The translations under genes and the position numbers were made by a program. A stretch of DNA of 64,000 bases, from the NCBI GenBank assembly GCA_942493315.1, contig OW818690.1, positions 868,001 to 932,000 of the forward strand, written 5' to 3'. The DNA comes from UBA5429 sp942493315. GTDB taxonomy: Bacteria; Bacteroidota; Bacteroidia; Bacteroidales; WCHB1-69. Below are positions 40,396-49,059 of the stretch, one piece after another; within the stretch, counting starts at the first letter, position 1; each line of letters starts with the position of its first letter. Under the pieces are notes generated by a model. It was not told the origin of the DNA. It saw only the letters and a program-made list of their open reading frames with translations, and ran no database searches.

Positions 40396-42391
40396 ATTTT
40401 GTAATTACAATTCCTAACAATTTTGCTATCTCTTCCCTCCGCGTATTCAACTGACTTAATTTAGTTGAAACATAAGGAAGTAATTCTTCGGGACACTCCT
40501 CTTTTAAAACTAAAAAAATTAGTTCTCTATAATCCTCTAATTTTCTTAATTTAAAACTATTTACAGTGGATTCTACCTTATTATTTAATTTATTAATATT
40601 GTTTCTTACTGATCTTGTTATAATTTCAAATTTTGATTCCCATAAATTACTATAATCCGGATCCTCTTTGATCAAATGTTTGATGCAAAAATTGGAAATA
40701 TCCGTATTGGAATGGGAAGAGAAATAGTTTTTTATTTTATCTTGATTTTCTGCGACTTTAGCAATTTCAGCATATTCAATAAAAATTTCCTGAAATAAAG
40801 GATTTTTAAATTTAATCTGTTGGTCATGAAATTCATCAAAAAGATATTGATCAATTCTTACCTGATCATAATATATACCCTCAGAATCCTGTTTTTCAAT
40901 ATCTATTTCAAACATACCATATTTCAGAATTAAAAGGATGATCCTTTCCTCCATAGCATCTACAGCATCAAATCTGGATTCTATAGAATTGGGAAGTTTA
41001 AATGAATCATTCGTTGAAACTGATTCTATCGGAGGTGTGGGTGATAGATTTGAATCTTTAGCATCAGATTTATTCTGATTCATCTTTTTCCATACCGCTT
41101 TTCGCAACTGAATATTGAGTGTTTCTTCGGGTAATTCAAATAGTTGGGAGCACTCTTTAACAAACATAGCACGAGCAATCACTTCCGGAATCTCTGCAAT
41201 ATTGTTGATGATCTCATTCACCATGTCAGCACGTTTCATGGGATCTTTACCCGCTTCTTTAGATAATACCTTAGCCTTAAATATCAAAAAGCTGACACTG
41301 TTTTCTTCTAAAAACAATTTTAATTGCGCATCTTCATTTTTGCGAGCAAAAGAATCGGGATCCTCCCCATCTGGAAGTGCCACTACATGAACATTAAGAC
41401 CGCTTTCCAACAATAGATCAATCCCTCTCATAGATGCTTTTATTCCTGCAGTATCTCCATCGTAAACGACCGTAATATTTTTAGTTTGAGATGCAATAAG
41501 TTTAATCTGCCCTTTTGTCAAAGCTGTTCCTGATGAAGCAACCACATTCTCAATTCCTGAAGTGTGCATGGAAATAACATCGGTATAACCTTCCACTAAA
41601 TAAACATTATCTAATGTTCTAATCGCTTTTTTTGCTAAATGAAAGCCATATAATATATCGCTTTTGTGATAAATCTCACTTTCAGGAGAGTTGAAATATT
41701 TGGATATTTTTTCTCCTGTTTTTAATGTACGTCCGCCAAATCCAACAGTTTTTCCTAATGTATTATGTATTGGGAACATCACTCTACCATGATAGAAATC
41801 GAATAAACGACCCTGTTCACTCTTTTTGACAAGACCTGTTTTTAGCAAATGATCCTCTTTATAGCCGCTTTTTTTGGCAAAATTTAAAAAAGAATCCCAT
41901 CCTTCCGGAGAATATCCTAATTTGAATTTTTTAATGATATTTTCATGGAGTCCTCTTTCTTTAAAATAGGAAAGCCCAATCGTTCTACCCTCTTCTGATT
42001 CAAAAAGTTGTTCAATAAAATAGTTTTCTGCAAACCGATTTAATATGAATAAACTCTCTTTTTCTGAATCAGCGGCAATCTCATCCTGCGTTTTATCTGC
42101 ATCCTCTTCTATGGTAACGTTAAATTTTTTAGCTAAAATTTTTAATGATTCCGGATAGGAGATTTTCTCATGATTCATTAAAAACTGAACGGCATTTCCC
42201 CCGGCATCACAAACAAAACATTTGTAAATACCCAATCTGGGGCTTACGTACATAGATGGATTTTTATCTTCATGGAAAGGGCATAAACCAACCCAGTTCT
42301 GCCCTCTTTTTTTTAGAGAAACGAAATCGCCAACTACCTCTTCGATTTTAGCGACCAATAGAATTTCATCTATTGTTCTCTTGGAGATCAT
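40394..42391 (-). CDS. dnaG: DNA primase DnaG
   Basis: The 665-residue protein has the N-terminal CHC2 zinc finger (CPFHEDKNPSM…CFVCDAGGN near residues 38-65), the primase N domain and the TOPRIM domain with VEGYTD near 268 and VVYDGDTAG near 312. The C-terminal part binds the helicase and is diverged. It makes RNA primers for replication. Its ATG overlaps the stop of the upstream protease gene by one base (TAATG), so the two are probably co-translated. Confidence 0.97.
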   Translation of the reverse strand: MISKRTIDEILLVAKIEEVVGDFVSLKKRGQNWVGLCPFHEDKNPSMYVSPRLGIYKCFVCDAGGNAVQFLMNHEKISYPESLKILAKKFNVTIEEDADKTQDEIAADSEKESLFILNRFAENYFIEQLFESEEGRTIGLSYFKERGLHENIIKKFKLGYSPEGWDSFLNFAKKSGYKEDHLLKTGLVKKSEQGRLFDFYHGRVMFPIHNTLGKTVGFGGRTLKTGEKISKYFNSPESEIYHKSDILYGFHLAKKAIRTLDNVYLVEGYTDVISMHTSGIENVVASSGTALTKGQIKLIASQTKNITVVYDGDTAGIKASMRGIDLLLESGLNVHVVALPDGEDPDSFARKNEDAQLKLFLEENSVSFLIFKAKVLSKEAGKDPMKRADMVNEIINNIAEIPEVIARAMFVKECSQLFELPEETLNIQLRKAVWKKMNQNKSDAKDSNLSPTPPIESVSTNDSFKLPNSIESRFDAVDAMEERIILLILKYGMFEIDIEKQDSEGIYYDQVRIDQYLFDEFHDQQIKFKNPLFQEIFIEYAEIAKVAENQDKIKNYFSSHSNTDISNFCIKHLIKEDPDYSNLWESKFEIITRSVRNNINKLNNKVESTVNSFKLRKLEDYRELIFLVLKEECPEELLPYVSTKLSQLNTRREEIAKLLGIVITK

Positions 42392-44142
42392 TATTTACTC
42401 ACTTTAAATTTCTTAAATACTTTATCATCATTGATCACTTGAACCGCTTTAAGAAAAGTTTCATCACTTAATAAGAAGATTTGATAAGCTTCCCCATAAG
42501 AGAATAGATTTCTGGCAAATTCAAACATGATTGCTTCTTTAATAAATTCGTTAATTTTTGTTAGATTTCTGAGTTGCATAGATTCTGAATAAGATTGATT
42601 CATGAAATCAGCAAACATTTTATTAAACTGTTCCATCGATTGTATGGAAGATGGATCTTTGTACAAGGAATCTAAAAGTTCATTCTTTTCGTTGAAAAAG
42701 ATTTCTGCTCTTCTGGAAAAATAGAGCGGCACACTATCTTCAACTCCTTCATTATGTGCATAATCCATTACTTTTTTCAAAAGATCGTCAGAGACAACAA
42801 AATTCTTTTTAAAATCTTGGATAGTTGGATATTTAGCTTTTAACAGCTCCCGGTTTGAGTTCATAAAATCTAAAGTAAACCCACTAAAAATCCCTTTTCT
42901 AAACATCTCGCCGTAAAGTGAGGAGTATTTTGTAGTATCTAAAGGAATAAAAATATCTGGCATAATACCGCCACCACCATAAACAATTTTTCCGTTGGGA
43001 GTTTTATATTTCAAGGAATCGGGAAAATGAATACTATCTGCTGTATATAACTCACCATGTTGAGATCTGTATTGAATATCTTCCAAATAGCTATCTAATC
43101 CATCATTATAAGGTTTTTGAATACATCTGCCTGTAGGTGTATAATACCGGGAGATGGTTAATCGAACTTGTGATTGATCTGCTAAATTCAAAGGTTTTTG
43201 AACCAGACCTTTTCCAAAAGTTCTTCTACCCATAATCAATCCTCTGTCCCAATCCTGAACGGCACCGGAAACGATTTCACTTGCTGAAGCAGAACCTTCA
43301 TCCACTAAGATGATCAGTTTTCCTTTTTCAAAATCACCAATTTTTGTAGCTAACAGATTTTCACCGGTTTTTCTAAAATTGTCAGTATAAACGATCACCC
43401 TTTCATTTTCAATAAACTCATCAGCAATCTCAAATGCGGTATTCAAATAGCCACCCCCATTTCCTCTTAGGTCGAAAATAAGATTTTTCATCCCTTGATT
43501 TTGAAGATTATGAAGTGCTTCCGAAAATTCAGTTTTTGATGTAGCAGCAAATCTTTCCAACCGGATATAGCCGGTATTTTGATCTACCATAAAGAAAACG
43601 TTAATACTATTCATCGGAATTTTGTCTCTAACAATAGTAAAAATCAAAGGTTCCGTATTATTTCCTCTTCTAACATGAATCTCAACTTTCGTCCCCTTTT
43701 TTCCTCTCAAATGAGTCATTACCCATTGATTATTAATCTCCTTTCCATAAGATATTTCCTTATCAACCTGAATGATTTTATCACCGGCCATCAATCCCAC
43801 TTTATCAGAAGGACCACCCACAATAACTTCCATTACATTAATGGTATCTTTAATCAATTGAAAAGTGACTCCAATTCCATCAAAAGCACCTTGTAGGGGT
43901 TCATTGGCTTGTTGAACATCTTTAACCGGGATATAAATGGTGTGAGGATCTAATTCTTTCAACATCTCAACAGTAGCATTTTCAATAATTGCATTAAAAT
44001 TCACCGTATCCACATAGAGCTCATTAATAGCTCTAAGGAGTTGGCTCATTTTATTGTAATTAATTTGATACGTGCTATTTTGCCCATAAGAGAGCCCACA
44101 GCAGAAGACAAAAAAAGAAAGGACGAAGTATTTCGTTTTCAT
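42391..44142 (-). CDS. C-terminal processing (S41) protease with PDZ domain
   Basis: The 583-residue protein has a signal peptide (1-20, LSYGQ), a PDZ domain (~85-175, VIVGGPSDKVGLMAGDKI) and the S41 serine protease core with VDEGSASASEIVSG near 280 (catalytic Ser) and RRTFGKGLVQ near 303 (catalytic Lys). The C-terminal extension (~400-583) is helical. It cuts C-termini of exported proteins in the periplasm. Confidence 0.94.
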   Translation of the reverse strand: MKTKYFVLSFFVFCCGLSYGQNSTYQINYNKMSQLLRAINELYVDTVNFNAIIENATVEMLKELDPHTIYIPVKDVQQANEPLQGAFDGIGVTFQLIKDTINVMEVIVGGPSDKVGLMAGDKIIQVDKEISYGKEINNQWVMTHLRGKKGTKVEIHVRRGNNTEPLIFTIVRDKIPMNSINVFFMVDQNTGYIRLERFAATSKTEFSEALHNLQNQGMKNLIFDLRGNGGGYLNTAFEIADEFIENERVIVYTDNFRKTGENLLATKIGDFEKGKLIILVDEGSASASEIVSGAVQDWDRGLIMGRRTFGKGLVQKPLNLADQSQVRLTISRYYTPTGRCIQKPYNDGLDSYLEDIQYRSQHGELYTADSIHFPDSLKYKTPNGKIVYGGGGIMPDIFIPLDTTKYSSLYGEMFRKGIFSGFTLDFMNSNRELLKAKYPTIQDFKKNFVVSDDLLKKVMDYAHNEGVEDSVPLYFSRRAEIFFNEKNELLDSLYKDPSSIQSMEQFNKMFADFMNQSYSESMQLRNLTKINEFIKEAIMFEFARNLFSYGEAYQIFLLSDETFLKAVQVINDDKVFKKFKVSK

Positions 44143-44185
44143 TATAGTTTATTATTTTATATTAATATAGCAAAGTAGATAACGC

Positions 44186-45211
44186 CTAAACGTTCTCTAC
44201 TATTGTACACCAGTTAAATTTATCTTCCACTTCACCGTATTGAACGCCGGTTAAGTAGTTGTATAGTTTTGTGGACCAAGGACCCGCTTCTCCATTTTTA
44301 GAAAGGATAAACTCTTCTCCGGATTCTCTATCCTGAATCATACCAATTGGAGAGATGATGGCAGCTGTACCGCAAGCACCAGCTTCTTCAAAATTTGGGA
44401 TCTCAGCAATGGCAACATGTCTTCTTTCTACAACCAATCCAAGATCTTCAGCGATTTCGCGAAGACTCATGTTGGTAATTGAAGGAAGTATCGAACCTGA
44501 ATCCGGTGTTATATATTTTCCGTCTTTAATTCCGAAGAAGTTAGCTGGACCAGCTTCATCAATATACTGTTTTGTTTTAGAATCAGCAAAAATAGATGCT
44601 GAGAAACCCTCTTTATGAGCTCTCTCGCCTGCTTTTAAACTTGCAGCATAGTTTCCACCCACTTTAATATGACCTGTTCCCATTGGAGCTGCTCTGTCAA
44701 AATCACGAACGATTTGCATTCTAACAGGTTTAAAACCTTCTTTAAAATAAGGCCCAACAGGAGTAACAAATACCATAAAAAGGTATTCATCAGCAGGACT
44801 TACCCCCACTTTAGGACCAGAACCAAAAAGGAGAGGACGAAGATAAAGAGAACCACCGGTTCCATAAGGAGGAATATATTCGCTGTTCAATTCTATCACT
44901 TTCATACAAGCCGCTTCAAAAACTTCTTTTGGAACAGGTTGCATTAAAATACCATCAGCAGAACGATTCATTCTTTTCCAGTTTTCTTCCCAACGGAATA
45001 AACGCACTTTTCCATCTTTACCACGATACGCTTTTAATCCCTCAAAAGCTTCTTGTCCGTAATGAAGTCCTGTTGCAGCCATGTGAATGCTTACCATTTC
45101 AGATGAACTCACTTCCAGTTGTCCCCAGCTACCGTTTTTGTAATAGCAGCGAATGTTATAATCAGTTTTGACATAACCAAAAACCAGACTTTTCCAATCA
45201 ATGTTTTTCAT
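44186..45211 (-). CDS. ilvE: Branched-chain amino acid aminotransferase
   Basis: The 341-residue PLP enzyme of fold type IV shows GLHYGQEAFEGLKAYRG near residue 48, GHIKVGGNYAASL near 180 with the PLP Lys nearby, DEAGPANFFGI near 218 and GTAAIISPIG near 285. It transfers amino groups between glutamate and leucine, isoleucine or valine. It lies 28 bases downstream of apt on the same strand. Confidence 0.96.
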   Translation of the reverse strand: MKNIDWKSLVFGYVKTDYNIRCYYKNGSWGQLEVSSSEMVSIHMAATGLHYGQEAFEGLKAYRGKDGKVRLFRWEENWKRMNRSADGILMQPVPKEVFEAACMKVIELNSEYIPPYGTGGSLYLRPLLFGSGPKVGVSPADEYLFMVFVTPVGPYFKEGFKPVRMQIVRDFDRAAPMGTGHIKVGGNYAASLKAGERAHKEGFSASIFADSKTKQYIDEAGPANFFGIKDGKYITPDSGSILPSITNMSLREIAEDLGLVVERRHVAIAEIPNFEEAGACGTAAIISPIGMIQDRESGEEFILSKNGEAGPWSTKLYNYLTGVQYGEVEDKFNWCTIVENV

Positions 45212-45239
45212 AATATTAATTTTATAGATTTTTAAATAT

Positions 45240-45752
45240 TTATACGATTAAAAGTGATTCAATAGCAATATTTTGCAATTTTTCTCTTCCATTAAGAAAA
45301 GAGAGTTCCATTAAGAAGAGCGCATATACTGAATCCGGTTCAAAGTTTTGGATCAGTTTAACAGCCGCTTGAGCGGTACCACCTGTAGCCAAGATATCAT
45401 CAAAAAGGAGCACTTTTTGATGTTTAGAAAAAGCATCCTGATGTATCTCTATTGATGCAGATCCATACTCTAAGTCGTAGGATTCCGTAAAGGTAAGATA
45501 AGGAAGTTTCCCTTTTTTTCTAATAGGAATAAAAGGCAATCCCAGCTCCAATGCCAAAGCCGGAGCAAAATAATAGCCACGGGCTTCCAATCCGACAATT
45601 ACATCGGGTTTATAAATTTTTGCTTTTTGCAAGAGCTCCTGGAACACATTTTGGTATTCAGTGGCATCGTTAAGAATAGTGGTAATGTCGAAGAATTGAA
45701 TACCAGGCGTAGGGAAATCGGGAACAACCCTAATTTTGTTTATATCTATCAT
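45240..45752 (-). CDS. apt: Adenine phosphoribosyltransferase
   Basis: The 170-residue protein has the APT hallmarks: IRVVPDFPTPGIQFFDITT near residue 7, GLEARGYYFAPALA near 54, IPIRKKGKLP near 75, and the PRPP-binding motif VLLFDDILATGGTA near 113. It salvages adenine to AMP. The length fits the family. Confidence 0.97.
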   Translation of the reverse strand: MIDINKIRVVPDFPTPGIQFFDITTILNDATEYQNVFQELLQKAKIYKPDVIVGLEARGYYFAPALALELGLPFIPIRKKGKLPYLTFTESYDLEYGSASIEIHQDAFSKHQKVLLFDDILATGGTAQAAVKLIQNFEPDSVYALFLMELSFLNGREKLQNIAIESLLIV

Positions 45753-45775
45753 TACAATAATATCAATATTGCCCG

Positions 45776-45783
45776 CAAAAATA
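45776..45783 (-). promoter_or_regulatory. Likely apt promoter (-7 element)
   Basis: On the minus strand the bases read TATTTTTG followed by CGGGC, a TAnnTTTG match ~24 bases before the apt ATG. The gap to 45986 holds no other feature. Confidence 0.5.
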
Positions 45784-45985
45784 GTAAAAATTGTCGAGGT
45801 GTGCCACTCCGCTCTTGCGATTTTATCAATTATTTAGAAATGTTAAGAATCGAGATCATAAATAGGTATTGAAAATATTCCCGGAACAATTGATTGTCAT
45901 GATTTTAACACTTATTTGGGGTCGTTTGATCTGTTCCGAAATAGTGTTGGTGAAATATTTTGCATTAAACTCGTTATTAGAATAT

Positions 45986-46645
45986 TTAATAACCATTAAA
46001 AATCATAAAATTTTCATGATTAAATTTGAATATTGATAATAATTCAATATTATATCCTTTTTGTTTAAAATGAATGAGTTCTTTTTCATAATTGTCCTCT
46101 CCTCTAAGAATGTATACATAGAAATAGTATTGTAATACTGGAAAAAAGAATTTATTTTGGAAAAAATTTTCTTTCGTGCTATTTTTCATCATTTCATCAA
46201 TCTGGTCTTTATGATTTTCTATATAAAACACTAATTGATAAATTATTAATTCAATGTGTTTATTTCGATTTAATGTATCACCAATATTTTGATATTTCAT
46301 TGCCAAAAATCTATTTTCTAATAGGTTTTGGTAATAATCAAATTCTGAAAATATTGAATCACATTGAGCGTTAATAAAAATTATACCTTCATCATATCTA
46401 CATTGAATTGATAAAATTACGAGTTTTCTTAATTTTAATAAATTGGTATTTTCACAGTGTAAAATTCCATAATCAAGTAAAATTAGGGATGAATCTAAAC
46501 ATTTATTGTTTTTAGTTTCATTAAAATTATTTAATAGTTCTAATGTTTTTACATTTACATTTTCATAAACAGTATCAATTTGACCATAACATTCAAATAA
46601 TATACTTTTTAATATTAAAACTATTATAAAAAACCTTTTTTTCAT
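45986..46645 (-). CDS. Secreted hypothetical protein, helical
   Basis: The 219-residue protein starts with a signal peptide (about 1-21, ECYGQ). The rest is predicted helical with TPR-like spacing (LLNNFNETKNNKCLDSSLILLDYGILHCENTNLL type) but no clear motif. It stands alone on the minus strand with very AT-rich codons, like the cassette genes and unlike its neighbours. Function unknown. Confidence 0.7.
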   Translation of the reverse strand: MKKRFFIIVLILKSILFECYGQIDTVYENVNVKTLELLNNFNETKNNKCLDSSLILLDYGILHCENTNLLKLRKLVILSIQCRYDEGIIFINAQCDSIFSEFDYYQNLLENRFLAMKYQNIGDTLNRNKHIELIIYQLVFYIENHKDQIDEMMKNSTKENFFQNKFFFPVLQYYFYVYILRGEDNYEKELIHFKQKGYNIELLSIFKFNHENFMIFNGY

Positions 46646-46900
46646 AATCTAAATCCCCTCTTTTTATAACTGATTATCATTGGTTCATTTTATTGCTTTT
46701 CAACTGAGAAACAGCATGTCTGTCATTTGTTGTCAAAAGCGATTTTTCGTGCTCAAAAATACTGCTTTTTTAATAACTTTAGTTTTTTAAATTTTTATTT
46801 AACCGCTATGGACACTGAGTAATTAAATCACAAAGGACACCAAGAAAAACCTTAAGCGTCCTCAGCGTGAAAAAATTGCCAGCAATTCCTTATTCAAGAA

Positions 46901-47252
46901 GACTACAGACAACGGACTGCAGCCTACGGACGAATGGAAAATGATTAACGAGCACATGAGCACATTGAGCATTCGAACAAACGAGCACACGAAGGGAGCG
47001 TTAGGTCGTAGGCCAGGTACCCCGCAAGTTGAGCTGCTTAGGGGATGACGGATCGGGAAGAGCGACGGAGGAGCTCCTTCCCGGCCGTTCAGACCCTTGC
47101 AGCAAAACGAGGAGTACGGGCCGGAGACCGACGGCGAGCCGGGTTGGATCGTGGGTTGGATGGTGCCGGAACGCCCAGAAAAAAAGACTACAGACAACGG
47201 ACCACAGACTACAGACGAATGAATAATGAATAATGAGCACATTGAGCATTCG
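46901..47252 (+). repeat. Pair of imperfect ~70-bp direct repeats flanking a GC-rich segment
   Basis: Copy 1 at 46901-46975 and copy 2 at 47186-47252 share GACTACAGACAACGGAC and GAGCACATTGAGCATTCG. They bracket about 210 bases of different composition. No transposase or inverted ends are visible. Confidence 0.65.
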
Positions 47253-47276
47253 AGCATTCGAGCATTCGAGCATTCT
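47244..47276 (+). repeat. Tandem 8-bp repeat (GAGCATTC)n
   Basis: Four consecutive units of GAGCATTC, a possible slippage site close to the start of the gene at 47326. Confidence 0.8.
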
Positions 47277-47325
47277 GAACACATTTTTTTATTACTTTTG
47301 TCGTTATTATTACAACTTAAATAAA

Positions 47326-47988
47326 ATGAAAAACTTTTACATTATTTCCTGGATTTTCTACGGTTTGGGCTTGATTTTCCAATTCATGCACTGGCCCGGA
47401 AGTGACATCATGCTGTTGTTTGGATCTCTTCTTTTACTGATCCATTTTGGATTGTTTTTTTTTATTCCCAACACCACTTCAAATTCTGAAAAAACAGCTT
47501 ATCTGGCGATCACTTTGATCACTATTTATGTGACTTTCAGATTGATTTTTCTCCCCTTCTCCTATTTTTGGTTTTGGAGTGCATTGGGTTGTTCCATTCT
47601 GAGTTTTATTTTTCTTATTTCCACAAAAACTCGTTTAAAATGGATCCATTATATTGTAATCGTTTTACTTACACTTTCGAGTGTCTTAGTGTTTGTAAAA
47701 GGTGATCAGATCTTTTATGTCAAAAATGCCCGTTTTATGTCTGATGATGTCAATCCTTGCGCTTATGGTATCTGGGATAAGTATAGCTGGTTTCTTTACT
47801 GCAGTGATAAAACTCAGGAAGCACTCGATGCCAATCAAAAAGCGATTGATATTGTCACTGAAAAGGGAACCTGTAATGCCTTTTTGAGCAATAAAGAGAA
47901 TACGCTAAATGAGCTGGAACATCGAAGGGAGATGATTCTGGAAAAAAACTGGAACGGTTGGCGTTCTCTTCAGGAGTTTGCAAAATAA
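47326..47988 (+). CDS. Membrane protein with GldL-like N-terminal motif
   Basis: I prefer ATG 47326 (MKNFYIISW) over a frame extended from 47233, which runs through the tandem repeat. The 220-residue protein has about five membrane helices in residues 5-120. FQFMHWPGSDIMLLFG near residue 15-30 resembles the start of the gliding/T9SS motor protein GldL, but the rest does not. The C-terminal soluble part (about 125-220) contains a TPR-like stretch (DKTQEALDANQKAIDIV). Not GldL itself; function unknown. Confidence 0.7.
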   Translation: MKNFYIISWIFYGLGLIFQFMHWPGSDIMLLFGSLLLLIHFGLFFFIPNTTSNSEKTAYLAITLITIYVTFRLIFLPFSYFWFWSALGCSILSFIFLISTKTRLKWIHYIVIVLLTLSSVLVFVKGDQIFYVKNARFMSDDVNPCAYGIWDKYSWFLYCSDKTQEALDANQKAIDIVTEKGTCNAFLSNKENTLNELEHRREMILEKNWNGWRSLQEFAK

Positions 47989-48006
47989 TCTTGAAAAAAT
48001 GGAAAT

Positions 48007-49059
48007 ATGAAAAAAATACTGATTTTATTTTGTTTATCTCTCCTTTTGGTTTCCTGCAGCCAAAAAGATAAAGTAGTTAACGTAAAAAGAGCTTTCTATT
48101 GCTGGAAGAATCCTGATGTTTCTAATGAAAATATGGCTCTTCTGGAAAAAAACAATGTTTCAAAAATCTATATGAAGCTTTTTGAAATTGACTATAGTGA
48201 AACGATGGGTAATTACCCCTTTAATAAAAATCAACCCTGGTATTACAGAGATTTTATTAAAGATACGATTGAGGTGGTTCCAACCATTTTTATTAAAAAT
48301 GAGATTTTTAAATTCAATGATGAAAAATCACTTGATAAATTAGCCGATAATATTGTTTATTTGATAGACAAATATAGTTGTTATTCTGATTATTATGACA
48401 ATAAGAAAGAAAAAATATTCGATTATAAAGAGATTCAAATCGATTGCGATTGGACAAAATCGACCAAAAACCAATATTTCTATCTTCTCAAAAAGATTAA
48501 ACAACTTTCCCGAAAAAAAATAAGTTGCACGTTAAGATTGTATGCTTATAAATATCCGGATATTATGGGTGTTCCCCCTGTGGATAAAGCAATGCTGATG
48601 TGTTATAACCTGATTAAACCTTTATCTGCACAAAATAAAAATTCAATCCTTGATATTCCTGAATTGAAAAAATATCTGGATAAAAAAAGATCTTATCCAC
48701 TCCATCTGGATATCGCCTTGCCCGTTTTTTACTGGACCCAGTTATACCAAAACAATAGATTTGTAAGGCTTCTCAACTACTCTCCTAAAGAGATTAAAAC
48801 ATTTTCCAAACAAGTAAAACCACTCTGGTATTTAATTGAAAAAGATACCGTTTTAGATTATGAGTATTTTAGAATGGGAGATCAATTGAAATGTGAAGAG
48901 GTTTCCGCTGAAACCATTAATCAGGCTATTGATTGGATTAAAAAAACAGTTCCATTAGATAAAAATTGCACTATCAGTTTATTTGATTTAGACGACAATA
49001 CCTTTAAACAATATTCCCATGAAGAGATTTCCGGTTTTTATAATCGTTTTACTAAGTAG
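48007..49059 (+). CDS. Predicted lipoprotein with TIM-barrel-like domain (DUF3142-like)
   Basis: The 350-residue protein has a lipobox (LLLVSC, Cys 17). The mature part has the pattern FYCWKN … VSKIYMKLFEI … VVPTIFIKNE … EIQIDCDWT near residue 140 … ISCTLRLYAY … AMLMCYNL, typical of a beta/alpha barrel with acidic residues at strand ends, and resembles DUF3142 proteins. A glycan-related role is possible. It overlaps the next gene by 41 bases. Confidence 0.65.
   Translation: MKKILILFCLSLLLVSCSQKDKVVNVKRAFYCWKNPDVSNENMALLEKNNVSKIYMKLFEIDYSETMGNYPFNKNQPWYYRDFIKDTIEVVPTIFIKNEIFKFNDEKSLDKLADNIVYLIDKYSCYSDYYDNKKEKIFDYKEIQIDCDWTKSTKNQYFYLLKKIKQLSRKKISCTLRLYAYKYPDIMGVPPVDKAMLMCYNLIKPLSAQNKNSILDIPELKKYLDKKRSYPLHLDIALPVFYWTQLYQNNRFVRLLNYSPKEIKTFSKQVKPLWYLIEKDTVLDYEYFRMGDQLKCEEVSAETINQAIDWIKKTVPLDKNCTISLFDLDDNTFKQYSHEEISGFYNRFTK

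Larger units (their letters stand above)
46646..47325. other. Repeat-rich intergenic region with GC-rich insert
   Basis: No credible gene is present; open frames here are by-products of repeats. A ~75-bp segment (46901-46975: GACTACAGACAACGGAC … GAGCACATTGAGCATTCG) is repeated imperfectly at 47186-47252. Between them, bases ~47000-47180 are clearly GC-rich. At 47244-47276 an 8-base unit (GAGCATTC) is repeated four times. TACTTTTG near 47293 may be the promoter of the gene at 47326. Confidence 0.6.

Noticed and set aside
46862..47284. Frames of 62-140 codons on both strands in the repeat-rich gap
   Set aside because: They arise from the GC-rich and tandem-repeated sequence, overlap one another in several frames and lack any domain.
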